Part shown: in pieces, positions 7,457 to 15,184 of the stretch | How the letters are laid out: every line of letters starts with the position of its first letter | Position numbering within the stretch: position 1 is the stretch's first letter | Notes under the pieces: generated by a model | Told to the model about the DNA's origin: nothing | What the model saw: the letters and a program-made list of their open reading frames with translations, nothing else | Databases searched by the model: none | Made by a program: the position numbers and the translations under genes | NCBI RefSeq assembly: GCF_000808015.1 | Contig: NZ_JWHR01000048.1 | Location: 1 to 20,893 of the forward strand | Origin: Terrisporobacter othiniensis | GTDB taxonomy: Bacteria > Bacillota > Clostridia > Peptostreptococcales > Peptostreptococcaceae | Reading direction: 5' to 3' | DNA length: 20,893 nucleotides

Positions 7457-8038
7457 TTATTTTCTACTTGATTTTTTAGTGATAATAGCAGTTGGAATAG
7501 ATACAGCAAAAACAACTCCAGCAAAAACATATCCACTAACACTTGACTGCATCATACCACTCATCATATGGCCGCTAGTACATCCACCAGCAAATCTAGC
7601 ACCAAATAATAATAAAAAACCACCTAAGAAGAAAGGAAAGTATTTACCTAAAAATCCTTTATCTTCTAATGAACAATTTTCTTGAACTAAATCATCTTCA
7701 TGTATTTCAGATTCATTAAATTCATTTTTCTTAGAAGTTTTATAAGCTATATAACTTCCAAGGGGAATAGCCAATACAAATACAAATCCATAATTTATGG
7801 GATTTATAATTTCCTCAGCTAAAGCGCCCTCGTTCTTATCTAAATAAGCATTTGTACTTTTGTATCCACTTTCTCGAGATGTGTCTTCAGCTATTAAATT
7901 TTTATCTACGGAATTATAAATAATTCCTGATAATACTGAAAATTGAGTAGAAACTCCTATGGGTTTTACTAATAATACTGATATAAAAAATGATAAACCT
8001 AAAATCATTGCCCCTTTAATCCATTTATTACTTCTCAT
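7457..8038 (-). CDS. YeeE/YedE-family sulfur transporter, half-size subunit 1
   Basis: Integral membrane protein of 193 residues and first gene of the minus-strand sulfur operon. A membrane segment at about 8-28 is followed by an extended soluble loop (about 35-75), a second segment (about 82-100), a charged acidic linker (about 101-128) and two closing segments. The last part holds the family signature GARFAGGCTSGH, with C153 as the conserved cysteine. It pairs with the next gene to make a complete YeeE/YedE-like channel. AGGAGG lies 5 nt before the ATG. Small polar loops with no sequence similarity to soluble enzymes suggest a pure transport role. Assignment to the family is firm, but the transported sulfur species is inferred. 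Confidence 0.86.
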   Translation of the reverse strand: MRSNKWIKGAMILGLSFFISVLLVKPIGVSTQFSVLSGIIYNSVDKNLIAEDTSRESGYKSTNAYLDKNEGALAEEIINPINYGFVFVLAIPLGSYIAYKTSKKNEFNESEIHEDDLVQENCSLEDKGFLGKYFPFFLGGFLLLFGARFAGGCTSGHMMSGMMQSSVSGYVFAGVVFAVSIPTAIITKKSSRK

Positions 8039-8076
8039 ATTGTCCTCCTAAAAATTTTGTCTTAGCTTATTTAATC

Positions 8077-8110
8077 ATATTATGTCCATTCATTCAGTGA
8101 TAAAGTTACA
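8077..8110 (-). promoter_or_regulatory. Candidate promoter and operator of the sulfur-transport operon
   Basis: On the minus strand TTTATC (8099-8104) and TAATAT (8077-8082) are spaced by 16 nt. A TGTAAC half-site (8105-8110) abuts the -35, with a weak mate ATCACT three bases further on, overlapping it. The arrangement resembles the better site at 15103-15117. Binding by the operon's own Crp/Fnr protein is a guess. Confidence 0.35.
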
Positions 8111-8144
8111 AAAAAAGACATTATCAAAATTGATAATGTCTTTT
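8110..8144 (-). terminator. Terminator of the secreted Ig-like protein gene
   Basis: A perfect 14-bp stem (AAAAGACATTATCA with TGATAATGTCTTTT, loop AAAT) is followed on the minus strand by a T run. It lies just beyond the stop at 8153 and directly ahead of the sulfur-operon promoter. Confidence 0.85.
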
Positions 8145-8152
8145 CATATGTA

Positions 8153-8692
8153 TTATCTCCAGCATCTCTTACAAGCTCTATAGCCTTTTGATTTTGCTTG
8201 AGATTCTGTCATTTTTATTGCACCTTCCATATTATGTGCCTTAGCTGTTTTATGATAAATTTTAGAAGTTGATTTTCCTCCATTAGCATAAACATATTTA
8301 GAAGAAGAATTTGAGCTAGAAGAAGAACTAGATTTAACAGTTATAGTTTTTGACTTAGTAGTGTAACCACTTTTACTTATTTTAACAGTAATCTTAGTAT
8401 TTTTCTTTTTCTTAGAAATTTTTATTGAGTAAGATCCAGAAGAAGATACAGTAGATTTACCTATTTGTTTTCCACTTACATATGCTTTAACTGTAGCGCC
8501 TTTAAGACCCTTGCCAGTTATTTTTGTAGATGAATTATATACTGAATTAACAGTAAAAGTTTTGAATGTTTTTTTCGAAGCCGCTTCTATAACACTTAAA
8601 TTTCCTGAGTTAAAAGTGTTTAAAGTTGGTGTAATAGACATAGTAAACGCTATTACGAAAGACAAAGTTAATGATTTAAATATTTTTTTCAT
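8153..8692 (-). CDS. Secreted protein with bacterial Ig-like domain and C-terminal Cys motif
   Basis: Exported protein of 179 residues. A signal peptide (basic MKKIFK, then a hydrophobic core, cleavage probably near VIEAAS at about 38) precedes an Ig-like beta-sandwich of the bacterial Ig type (about 44-120: SSTKITGKGLKGATVKAYV ... GSYSIKIS ... TITVK). A serine linker follows (about 121-131), then a 45-residue tail with IYHK..A...EGAIKMTESQAKSKGYRACKRCW. That tail matches a short module often found at the end of Firmicute secreted proteins and nucleases, where Y-H-x-x-x-C and C-x-x-C probably bind a metal. Here C174 and C177 are present, but the usual upstream cysteine is replaced by alanine or histidine. 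No enzymatic domain or wall-anchor motif is visible. A role at the cell surface is likely, but the specific function is unknown. Confidence 0.8.
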   Translation of the reverse strand: MKKIFKSLTLSFVIAFTMSITPTLNTFNSGNLSVIEAASKKTFKTFTVNSVYNSSTKITGKGLKGATVKAYVSGKQIGKSTVSSSGSYSIKISKKKKNTKITVKISKSGYTTKSKTITVKSSSSSSSNSSSKYVYANGGKSTSKIYHKTAKAHNMEGAIKMTESQAKSKGYRACKRCWR

Positions 8693-8883
8693 TATAAACC
8701 CCCATAATTATAATTAATGTTTTTATAAAAGAATTTTTATAAAGTTTTCTAGAAAATTATAACACTATAGAGAGGAAATTATCAATATTTTGGTAAATAA
8801 TTTATGAATAAGAATTAAAAATATTATAAATATACATAATTATAAGGTAAAATAAAAAGAGATACTATTATATGGAGGACAAA

Positions 8884-9744
8884 ATGATAAATAAAGAACA
8901 ATTTTTTAAAATTTATAATATAGATGAGGAAGATCTTAAAAAAGAAAATATAAATTGGGAAGATTTAAAAGCAATACATGATGACTTTATAGATTGTAAA
9001 AAAAGTTATGAAACACAGGCTGATTTGATTGCTAATATACTTAGAGCACAACCCAAAGTTCACTCAGTAAAAACTAGAGTAAAAGATGAAAGACATTTAA
9101 TAGAAAAAATTATTAGAAAAACTCCTGAGAGAAGAGAAAAATATGGACAAGACTTTAATTTTACTGCAGATAATTACAAAGATGAGATTACAGATTTACT
9201 TGGAATTAGGGTAATACATATATTTAAAGAAGATTGGGAAGAAATACATAATTTTATAACTAATATGTGGGATGTAATGGAAATAGTAGCTAATGTAAGA
9301 GAAGGTGATGATACTAGAAAATTTGATGAACAGGGAATTGCTGTTTGTTCAAGGCCATCTGGATATAGATCTGTTCATTACTTAGTGGAATCTTATCCAA
9401 CTAATAAAAAACTTATTACAGAGGTGCAAGTTAGGACTATATTTGAAGAGGGGTATGGAGAGATAGATCATCAACTTAGATACTCTCATGAGGATATACC
9501 GGAACTTTTAGGACAAAATTTGATGCTACTAAATAGAATTGCAGGAAGTTCTGATGAGATGGCATCTTTAATAAATAGATTAAGCCAAAGTATTCAAGAA
9601 GTTGAAAATAAATTTAAGGATAAAATAAGTGAAAAAGATAAGAAGATTGAATCTATTAAAGACAAAATTTATGATAGTAACGACATATCTGATATTGATA
9701 AGAAAAATTTGCTTGATGAGATTGATGATATATTAAAAATATAA
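8884..9744 (+). CDS. RelA/SpoT-domain protein, small (p)ppGpp-synthetase-like
   Basis: Predicted cytosolic nucleotide pyrophosphokinase of 286 residues. The synthetase core is visible: a Lys/Arg-rich ATP-side stretch (VKTRVKDERHLIEKIIRK), DLLGIR with D104 as the likely metal-binding Asp, the G-loop RPSGYRSVH (157-165), and EVQVRTIFEEGYGEIDHQLRY with E180. There is no HD hydrolase domain and no TGS or ACT region, so it would make, not degrade, the alarmone. A charged coiled-coil tail (about 225-286) follows. It is longer than the compact small alarmone synthetases of about 210 residues. The ATG at 8884 is preferred because GGAGG lies 5 nt before it, and the ATG at 8872 overlaps that ribosome binding site. 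It is monocistronic. A toxin-type use of the fold cannot be excluded, but no antitoxin gene is adjacent. Confidence 0.87.
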   Translation: MINKEQFFKIYNIDEEDLKKENINWEDLKAIHDDFIDCKKSYETQADLIANILRAQPKVHSVKTRVKDERHLIEKIIRKTPERREKYGQDFNFTADNYKDEITDLLGIRVIHIFKEDWEEIHNFITNMWDVMEIVANVREGDDTRKFDEQGIAVCSRPSGYRSVHYLVESYPTNKKLITEVQVRTIFEEGYGEIDHQLRYSHEDIPELLGQNLMLLNRIAGSSDEMASLINRLSQSIQEVENKFKDKISEKDKKIESIKDKIYDSNDISDIDKKNLLDEIDDILKI

Positions 9745-9796
9745 ATATTGTAGTAGTTAGTCGAGAAAATTTATCAGTAAATATTTTGTAATATTA

Positions 9797-9840
9797 TAAA
9801 AGCCATGAATTATTTAATTATAATTTATGGCTTTTATATT
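9797..9840 (+). terminator. Terminator of the RelA/SpoT-domain gene
   Basis: TAAAAGCCATGAATTA pairs with TAATTTATGGCTTTTA (one wobble) around an 8-nt loop, followed by a T-rich stretch. Confidence 0.8.
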
Positions 9841-9885
9841 TATTACTAGATTTTTATTTTTAAAATATTAATCTTTTTACATGGT

Positions 9886-9891
9886 TATACT
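9886..9891 (+). promoter_or_regulatory. Candidate -10 element of the pst operon
   Basis: TATACT stands 45 nt before the pstS start. No good -35 lies 17 nt upstream, which fits an activator-dependent promoter, as expected for phosphate-starvation control. TTTACA at 9876-9881 could be one Pho-type half-site, but a convincing repeat is not visible. Confidence 0.3.
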
Positions 9892-9935
9892 AAATATGAT
9901 TAAAGGAAAAATTACATAAATATGGAGGTATATAT

Positions 9936-10781
9936 ATGAAAAATAAAGGAATAAAAATTATAGCATCTTTATTTTTTATGATAATAATTTTAGTAGCGGG
10001 CTGTGGTAAAAAAAATGAAGAAAACAAAACGAATACAGATACACCGCCAGAGACTGTAACAATTTCTGGTTCAACATCGGTTGGGCCATTAATAGAAAAA
10101 GAAGCAGAAAAGTTTAAGAAAGAGAATACTGGAATTAATGTGGAGATAAATCAAATAGGCTCCTCAGCAGGTATAAAAGATGCCATAAATGGAACAGTTG
10201 AAATTGGAATGTCATCACGTGACTTAAAAGAGGAAGAGATTGCAGAAGGTCTGGTTGAAGTAGAAGTGGCATTTGATGGTATGGCAGTAATAACTAGCAA
10301 AAATAATAAAATAGATTCTTTGAAGCTTAGTGATGTAAAAGATATTTATACAGGAAAAATAACTAATTGGAAGGATGTTGGTGGAGAAGATTCACAAATA
10401 GTTGTAGTTTCTAGAGAAGATGGCTCAGGAACAAGAGATGCATTCCAAGAAATAGTAGGATATACATCAGAAGAACTTTATAAGGAATCCATAATTGGTG
10501 ATGGCTCAGGTAATATTAAAACTACAGTTGCAGGAAATAATCATGCCATAGGATTTATATCATTTGAATATATAGATGATTCTGTAAATGCAGTGAAAAT
10601 AGATGATATAGCACCAATTGCAGAGAATGTAAAAAATGGAGAGTACAAATTATCAAGACCGTTCTTATTAGTATATAAAGAAGAAAATTTAAAGGAAAAT
10701 GGAAATAAATTAATAGACTTTATATTAAGTAAAGAAGGACAAAATATAGTAGAAGAAAGTGGATTAATAAGAATAAATTAA
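9936..10781 (+). CDS. pstS: Phosphate-binding lipoprotein PstS
   Basis: Extracellular phosphate receptor of the PstSCAB importer, 281 residues. A lipoprotein signal (MKNKGIKIIASLFF..., lipobox LVAGC with C23 to be lipidated) anchors it to the outer face of the membrane, followed by a short polar linker. Phosphate-contact motifs are typical: ISGSTSVGPL (about residues 44-53), a SSAG turn, GMSSRDLKEEE, and SREDGSGTRDAF in the hinge region. It is first in the pstS-pstC-pstA-pstB-phoU operon. GGAGG lies 7 nt before the ATG. A hairpin separates it from pstC, which could let the binding protein be made in excess over the membrane subunits. Confidence 0.96.
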   Translation: MKNKGIKIIASLFFMIIILVAGCGKKNEENKTNTDTPPETVTISGSTSVGPLIEKEAEKFKKENTGINVEINQIGSSAGIKDAINGTVEIGMSSRDLKEEEIAEGLVEVEVAFDGMAVITSKNNKIDSLKLSDVKDIYTGKITNWKDVGGEDSQIVVVSREDGSGTRDAFQEIVGYTSEELYKESIIGDGSGNIKTTVAGNNHAIGFISFEYIDDSVNAVKIDDIAPIAENVKNGEYKLSRPFLLVYKEENLKENGNKLIDFILSKEGQNIVEESGLIRIN

Positions 10782-10793
10782 AGTGATATATTA

Positions 10794-10822
10794 AAATCCT
10801 CCTTTTTATGCAGGGAGGATTT
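10794..10822 (+). terminator. Hairpin between pstS and pstC, likely attenuator or mRNA-stabilising stem
   Basis: AAATCCTCC and GGAGGATTT form a perfect 9-bp stem with an 11-nt loop. The following sequence (ATTTGTATAAGG) lacks a strong T run, so it is more likely a partial terminator or 3'-end protector of pstS mRNA than a full stop. Confidence 0.55.
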
Positions 10823-10842
10823 ATTTGTATAAGGAGGTCTCT

Positions 10843-11745
10843 ATGAATGAAAAAATAAATACATCAAAAAGCAAATCAAATAAAAATAAATACTTAATTG
10901 AGAGTATAACTTCCAAAATATTTCTACTAAGTGCTTTTATATCTGTAATAAGTTTATTACTTATAATCTGTTTTGTATTTTATAAAGGGGCTATTCCATT
11001 TGTATTTAAGGACTATTCATTTTTTAGTTTTTTATTTGGAACAGAGTGGGTACCATCGGCAGATAAATATGGAATATTATCTATGATTTTAGCATCACTA
11101 TATGCAACTTTTGGATCTTTAATTATAGGAGTACCAGTGGGGATACTTACTGCAACGTTTATTGTAGAAGTAGCACCAAAATCATTAGCAAAAATTATGT
11201 CTCCTGCCGTAGAATTATTGGCAGGGATTCCATCTGTACTATACGGTATATTTGGACTAGCATTTATTGTACCAAATGTTCAAAAATTATTTAATCAACC
11301 AAAGGGACAAAGCTTACTAGCAGTTATCATAGTATTAGCTATAATGATGTTGCCAACTATAATTACTGTATCTGAGACGGCGTTGAGAGCAGTACCAAAA
11401 TCATACAAAGAAGCATCATTGGGATTAGGAGCATCAAAAACACAAACTACTTTCAAAATCGTCATACCAGCAGCCAAGTCAGGAATACTTGCAGCAGTAG
11501 TTCTTGGAGTAGGACGTGCTATTGGAGAAACAATGGCTGTAATATTAGTTGCAGGAAATTCTCCAGTTATCCCAAACTCCATAATGGATAGTGTAAGACC
11601 TCTTACAACAAATATAGTTTTGGAGATGGGATATGCATTTGGAACACATCAAGAAATGTTATTTGCAACAGGTATAGTATTATTTATTTTTATAATAATA
11701 CTAAACTTAATTTTAAGTATGATATCAAATAAGGAGGACTATTAA
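10843..11745 (+). CDS. pstC: Phosphate ABC transporter permease PstC
   Basis: First of two membrane subunits of the high-affinity phosphate importer, 300 residues. It has an N-terminal hydrophilic Lys/Ser-rich lead (about 1-20) and six predicted membrane segments. The cytoplasmic coupling loop carries the EAA-type motif [21 protein letters not shown] that docks on PstB. The ATG at 10843 is chosen because AAGGAGG lies 5 nt upstream; a TTG at 10825 would put that ribosome binding site inside the gene. Its stop is one base from the pstA start. Confidence 0.96.
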   Translation: MNEKINTSKSKSNKNKYLIESITSKIFLLSAFISVISLLLIICFVFYKGAIPFVFKDYSFFSFLFGTEWVPSADKYGILSMILASLYATFGSLIIGVPVGILTATFIVEVAPKSLAKIMSPAVELLAGIPSVLYGIFGLAFIVPNVQKLFNQPKGQSLLAVIIVLAIMMLPTIITVSETALRAVPKSYKEASLGLGASKTQTTFKIVIPAAKSGILAAVVLGVGRAIGETMAVILVAGNSPVIPNSIMDSVRPLTTNIVLEMGYAFGTHQEMLFATGIVLFIFIIILNLILSMISNKEDY

Positions 11746-11746
11746 T

Positions 11747-12568
11747 ATGAGAAAAACTAAAGATAATATATTGAATGCTTTAGTATATTTATGTGCCATA
11801 TTTACAATAACGGTTCTTGTATTAATAGTAGGATTTATTTTTATAAAAGGAATGAAATTTACTACTCCAACCTTTATATTTAGTGACTATTCACCAGAAG
11901 GTGGAGGAATAAGACCTATGATAGTCACTACTATATATATGATTGCATTATCAATATTGATAGCCACACCTATCGGAATTTTATCAGCAGTGTATTTACA
12001 AGAATATGCTAAGCAAGGAAAGATAGTTAAAATTATTAGGTTTGCCACAGAAAGTTTATCAGGAATTCCATCCATAGTTTATGGATTATTTGGAGGAATT
12101 TTTTTCGTAGTAGCACTCAATTTTACTTATTCTATACTATCTGGAGCTCTTACGGTTGCTATTATAATTTTACCAATAATAATTAGAACTACAGAGGAAT
12201 CTTTAAAAACTGTTCCATATAGCTACAGGGAAGCATCTTTAGGATTAGGTGCAACAAAATTTCAGACGCTGTATAAAGTTATCGTTCCCAGTGCCATGCC
12301 AGGTGTTTTATCAGGAGTGATATTAGCCATGGGCAGAGTCATTGGTGAATCAGCAGCCATACTACTAACAGCAGGAACAGTGGCACAAATGCCTTTTTCA
12401 TTATTTGATAGTGCGAGAACTCTAACAGTTCAGGCATACTTAGTAACAAAGGAAAATGGAGACATAGGTCAGGCATGTGCAGTGGGCATAGTTTTGATAG
12501 TAATAATATTAGCTTTGAATTATATTGCTAAATTTATAAGTAAGAAATTTAATAAAGCTAATTATTAA
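11747..12568 (+). CDS. pstA: Phosphate ABC transporter permease PstA
   Basis: Second membrane subunit of the importer, 273 residues with six membrane segments. It pairs with PstC to form the phosphate channel. The [16 protein letters not shown] stretch and the coupling loop [21 protein letters not shown] are characteristic and parallel those in PstC. AAGGAGG, ending within the last codons of pstC, places the ATG, so the two are translationally close. The pstB start follows 14 nt after its stop. Confidence 0.96.
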   Translation: MRKTKDNILNALVYLCAIFTITVLVLIVGFIFIKGMKFTTPTFIFSDYSPEGGGIRPMIVTTIYMIALSILIATPIGILSAVYLQEYAKQGKIVKIIRFATESLSGIPSIVYGLFGGIFFVVALNFTYSILSGALTVAIIILPIIIRTTEESLKTVPYSYREASLGLGATKFQTLYKVIVPSAMPGVLSGVILAMGRVIGESAAILLTAGTVAQMPFSLFDSARTLTVQAYLVTKENGDIGQACAVGIVLIVIILALNYIAKFISKKFNKANY

Positions 12569-12582
12569 AGAGAGGTGTTAAA

Positions 12583-13341
12583 ATGTCACAAAATACTAAA
12601 ATAAGTGTAAGAAATCTAGAGTTATTTTATGGTGATAATAAGGCTTTAAAAAATATAAATATAGATATAGGAGCTAATGAAGTAACAGCTTTAATTGGTC
12701 CGTCAGGCTGTGGTAAATCTACTTTTTTGAGAACTTTAAATAGAATGAATGACCTTATTGATAATGTTAAGATTACAGGGGAGATTAAGCTAGATGGATT
12801 AGATATTTATAAAAATGATGATGTTATAGAACTTAGGACAAAGGTTGGAATGGTATTTCAAAAACCAAACCCATTTCCAATGAGTATTTATGATAATGTG
12901 GCTTATGGACCAAGAGTCCATGGGATAAAAGATAAAAAACAACTTGATAAAATCGTGGAAGAAAGTTTAAAAGGAGCCGCTATTTGGGAAGAAGTAAAAG
13001 ATAGATTGAAATCTTCAGCACTGGGACTTTCGGGAGGTCAGCAACAACGTGTTTGTATAGCAAGAACAATTGCTCTTCAGCCAGATGTCATACTTATGGA
13101 TGAACCAACTTCAGCCCTTGATCCTATTTCTACACTAAAAGTAGAAGAGCTTATAGAAGAGATGAAAGAAAAGTTTACAGTGGTAATAGTAACTCACAAT
13201 ATGCAACAGGCAGCAAGAATTTCTGATAAAACAGCATTTTTCTTAAGTGGTGATTTAGTGGAGTTTGAAGATACAAAAACAGTATTTACAAATCCTAAGG
13301 ATCAAAGAACAGAAGATTATATTACAGGTAGATTTGGATAA
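12583..13341 (+). CDS. pstB: Phosphate ABC transporter ATP-binding protein PstB
   Basis: ATPase that powers phosphate import, 252 residues on the cytoplasmic face. It has Walker [10 protein letters not shown] (39-47), a Q-loop in [14 protein letters not shown], the ABC signature LSGGQQQR (149-156), Walker B VILMDEP (169-175) with catalytic E174, and the switch His in [10 protein letters not shown]. The phosphate-specific [13 protein letters not shown] segment and the C-terminal EDYITGRFG ending separate it from other ABC ATPases. AGAGGTG precedes the ATG. All catalytic residues are intact. Confidence 0.97.
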   Translation: MSQNTKISVRNLELFYGDNKALKNINIDIGANEVTALIGPSGCGKSTFLRTLNRMNDLIDNVKITGEIKLDGLDIYKNDDVIELRTKVGMVFQKPNPFPMSIYDNVAYGPRVHGIKDKKQLDKIVEESLKGAAIWEEVKDRLKSSALGLSGGQQQRVCIARTIALQPDVILMDEPTSALDPISTLKVEELIEEMKEKFTVVIVTHNMQQAARISDKTAFFLSGDLVEFEDTKTVFTNPKDQRTEDYITGRFG

Positions 13342-13358
13342 AAATAAGGGGTGTTTAC

Positions 13359-14018
13359 ATGAAAAGAAATGATAATAATTTAGGATTAAGTATAAATTCT
13401 TTAAAAGAAACTGCCGTAGAAATGATTGTAAAATGTGAAGTTATAGTAGAAGAAGCTGTTAATGCTATGGTTGCAAAAGATATAGAAAAATCAAAGGAAA
13501 TAATAGGTTTGGATGACGACATTGATGATTTAAGAGGATACATAAGAGAACAGATTATAGAATTAATTGCACTAAGACAGCCTATGGCAAAGGATTTAAG
13601 AACCATATATGCACTTAGTATTATGTCTACTGAACTTGAGAGAATTGGAGATTATGCTGTAAATATTGCTATGGAAACAATAAAAATAGGTGAAGATGAG
13701 TACGTGGAGGAGTTAATAGATATACCAAAAATGAAAAGGGTAAGCATGGATATGTTAAAAAATGCAAAAATGGCTTTTATGAATAGTGATGTAAAATTAG
13801 CACATAAGACTGCCTTACAAGATGATATAATAGATGATTTATATAATGAAGTTTATATAGATTGTATATCAGCAATGCATAGAGATAAAAGGAATATTGC
13901 TCAAGCAGTAAGATTACTTTTAGTAGGTCGATTTTTAGAAAGAATAGGAGATCATGTTACTAATATTTGTGAGATGATAATATACTCAATCAAAGGAGAA
14001 ATGCTTGAATTAGATTAA
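13359..14018 (+). CDS. phoU: Phosphate signalling and transport regulator PhoU
   Basis: Cytosolic helical protein of 219 residues that links the Pst importer to phosphate-responsive signalling and restrains uptake when phosphate is plentiful. It is two copies of a three-helix bundle. Each bears a metal-binding type motif: TELERIGDYAVNIAMETI in the first half and GRFLERIGDHVTNICEMI in the second. Last gene of the pst operon, 17 nt after pstB, with AGGGG upstream of the ATG, and closed by a strong terminator. No PhoR/PhoB-type two-component pair lies in the window, so the signalling partner is elsewhere. Confidence 0.96.
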   Translation: MKRNDNNLGLSINSLKETAVEMIVKCEVIVEEAVNAMVAKDIEKSKEIIGLDDDIDDLRGYIREQIIELIALRQPMAKDLRTIYALSIMSTELERIGDYAVNIAMETIKIGEDEYVEELIDIPKMKRVSMDMLKNAKMAFMNSDVKLAHKTALQDDIIDDLYNEVYIDCISAMHRDKRNIAQAVRLLLVGRFLERIGDHVTNICEMIIYSIKGEMLELD

Positions 14019-14068
14019 AGCCTAAAAATCTGTAAAGAAGATATATTCTTTACAGATTTTTTAGGCTT
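14018..14068. terminator. Terminator of the pst operon, usable from both sides
   Basis: A 22-bp stem (starting AAGCC and ending AGGCTT, with one T bulge) around a 6-nt loop begins in the phoU stop codon. It has A/T runs inside both arms. The next gene is convergent and ends at 14092. Confidence 0.8.
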
Positions 14069-14091
14069 AAATTTCGTTTCACAAAATATTA

Positions 14092-14430
14092 TTAGTCAAA
14101 AATATTATAGAATATAGAGTTTGCTATAGATAGTAATATTGCAGCCCAAATAGAATTCAATATTCCATTTAGATGAGCTCCAGGAACTAAAGCAAAAGCT
14201 AAATATAAAACTAGACCATTAATAACTAATGAAAATAATCCTAGTGTTAAGAAAGTTATAGGTAATGAGAAAAACTGTATAACAGGTTTTACTATTAGGT
14301 TAAGACAACCAAATATTATGGTAAGCATTATTAGAGATCCTAAAGAACCTATATATACACTAGACATCAAATTTGAAATTATGTATAAAGACACTGCATT
14401 AATAACAATAAATAACGATACTCTTCTCAT
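14092..14430 (-). CDS. Four-helix membrane protein of the YvlD / phage-holin-IV family
   Basis: Very hydrophobic 112-residue protein with four membrane helices and almost no soluble part. The pattern FGCLNLIVKPVIQFFSLPITFLTLGLFSLVINGLVLYLA is the family hallmark (N-x-x-x-K-P and a Leu-Pro-hydrophobic turn). The family is named after phage holins but is mostly chromosomal, as here, with no endolysin or other phage gene nearby. In Bacillus subtilis the relative YvlD belongs to an envelope-stress operon; I see no PspC/YvlB partner beside this copy. AAGGAG lies 8 nt before the ATG. The function is unknown beyond membrane localisation. Confidence 0.85.
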   Translation of the reverse strand: MRRVSLFIVINAVSLYIISNLMSSVYIGSLGSLIMLTIIFGCLNLIVKPVIQFFSLPITFLTLGLFSLVINGLVLYLAFALVPGAHLNGILNSIWAAILLSIANSIFYNIFD

Positions 14431-14569
14431 ATTAATTCTCCTTTTTATTTAAGTGTGTAAATTTATTACTTCAAAAGAAGTATATGTAATTTTACAATTA
14501 TTATATAACAAATAATCAAAAACTATTAATAATCTAATTAATATTAAGAAATACTTAAGAATATATAAT
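14431..14569. other. Intergenic, AT-rich, no gene seen
   Basis: Upstream region of the YvlD-like gene on the minus strand and downstream of the rhodanese gene. It consists of A/T-rich sequence without an ORF or RNA-like structure. It presumably holds the promoter of the membrane protein, but I cannot single out the boxes. Confidence 0.4.
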
Positions 14570-14605
14570 AAAATACCCACTTGATATATTTCAGGTGGGT
14601 ATTTT
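14570..14605 (-). terminator. Terminator of the rhodanese gene
   Basis: A 15-bp stem, AAAATACCCACTTGA with TCAGGTGGGTATTTT (one wobble) around ATATAT, lies right after the rhodanese stop. On the minus strand it ends in TTTTATT. Confidence 0.85.
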
Positions 14606-14610
14606 GAGTT

Positions 14611-14922
14611 CTATAAATAATCTAAATGGCCAATAATACCTTGCTTTAAATTATATAAATGTTTAAAACCGTATTCTTCTAATAAGTGAGCGGCATAAAT
14701 ACTTCTTTTTCCAGAACGACAGTAAATAATAACTTTTTCATCTTTATAAGGTAATAAATGGTCTATTTGTGAATCTAAATCACTTATAGGAATATTGATG
14801 GCATTGGGAATGCGACTTGTATTGTACTCTGCCTCTGTTCTAACATCAAGTAAAATTAGTTTTTCTTTATTATTTATCATATTATTTAGTTCTAATGAAC
14901 TTATATCTGTATATGGTTCCAT
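14611..14922 (-). CDS. Single-domain rhodanese-like sulfurtransferase
   Basis: Cytosolic sulfur-carrier protein of 103 residues, one complete rhodanese domain. ILLDVRTEAEYNTSRIPNAINIP is the N-terminal signature, and the active loop YCRSGKRS carries the catalytic C68, which would hold a persulfide. Its size fits GlpE/PspE-type enzymes. It is transcribed divergently from the CoA-disulfide-reductase fusion, which contains its own rhodanese domain, and the two likely handle the same sulfane-sulfur pool. It starts with MEPYT; AAAGGAG lies about 8 nt upstream. No signal peptide is present. The natural sulfur donor and acceptor are not shown by the sequence. Confidence 0.9.
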   Translation of the reverse strand: MEPYTDISSLELNNMINNKEKLILLDVRTEAEYNTSRIPNAINIPISDLDSQIDHLLPYKDEKVIIYCRSGKRSIYAAHLLEEYGFKHLYNLKQGIIGHLDYL

Positions 14923-15184
14923 TTAAAAATCTCCTTTAAAAGTTATGAAATAAGAAAGATAGTCCCATTCCTTTATTATTTCACAATTTTAATAATATAT
15001 TAATTGTATACATAAATGTACTTGTAAATTAATTACCCATTTATGATTAGTTACAATCTATATGACATAAAAATAATTATATTTAGAAAAAAATTGATTT
15101 TATGTGACAATGTTACAGTCAGAATAATTAATTTCCTATATATTTTAGATATAATATTTATTTATATAGAAAGGGGATTTTATA
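14923..15184. promoter_or_regulatory. Divergent control region between rhodanese and the fusion oxidoreductase
   Basis: A 262-bp AT-rich region with no ORF. It holds the rhodanese promoter on the minus strand (not resolved), a lone GTTACA at 15050-15055, the palindrome at 15103-15117, and a clear TATAAT at 15150-15155 that would serve the plus-strand gene. No good -35 stands 17 nt before that TATAAT, which suggests activator dependence. Confidence 0.5.
15103..15117. promoter_or_regulatory. Palindromic candidate operator upstream of the fusion oxidoreductase
   Basis: TGTGAC-AAT-GTTACA is a near-perfect inverted repeat of 6-bp arms with a 3-nt centre, lying 40-50 bp upstream of the predicted transcript start. 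The spacing is odd-numbered, unlike the canonical CRP and FNR sites, so the binder is uncertain. The Crp/Fnr protein encoded at 6221-6868 is one candidate. Confidence 0.4.

Noticed and set aside
7425..7685. 86-codon plus-strand frame opposite the YeeE genes
   Set aside because: It is antisense to the GGCTSGH-motif transporter gene and spans the operon junction.
8113..8144. ATCAA/TTGAT palindrome as an Fnr-type site
   Set aside because: The half-sites are in the wrong order and form the stem of a terminator with a T run.
11295..11582. 95-codon minus-strand frame within pstC
   Set aside because: It lies wholly antisense to the conserved permease coupling loop and resembles no known protein.
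14092..14430. Phage remnant, suggested by the holin-IV-like protein
   Set aside because: No lysin, structural, integrase or repressor gene is near. The family is mostly chromosomal (YvlD type).
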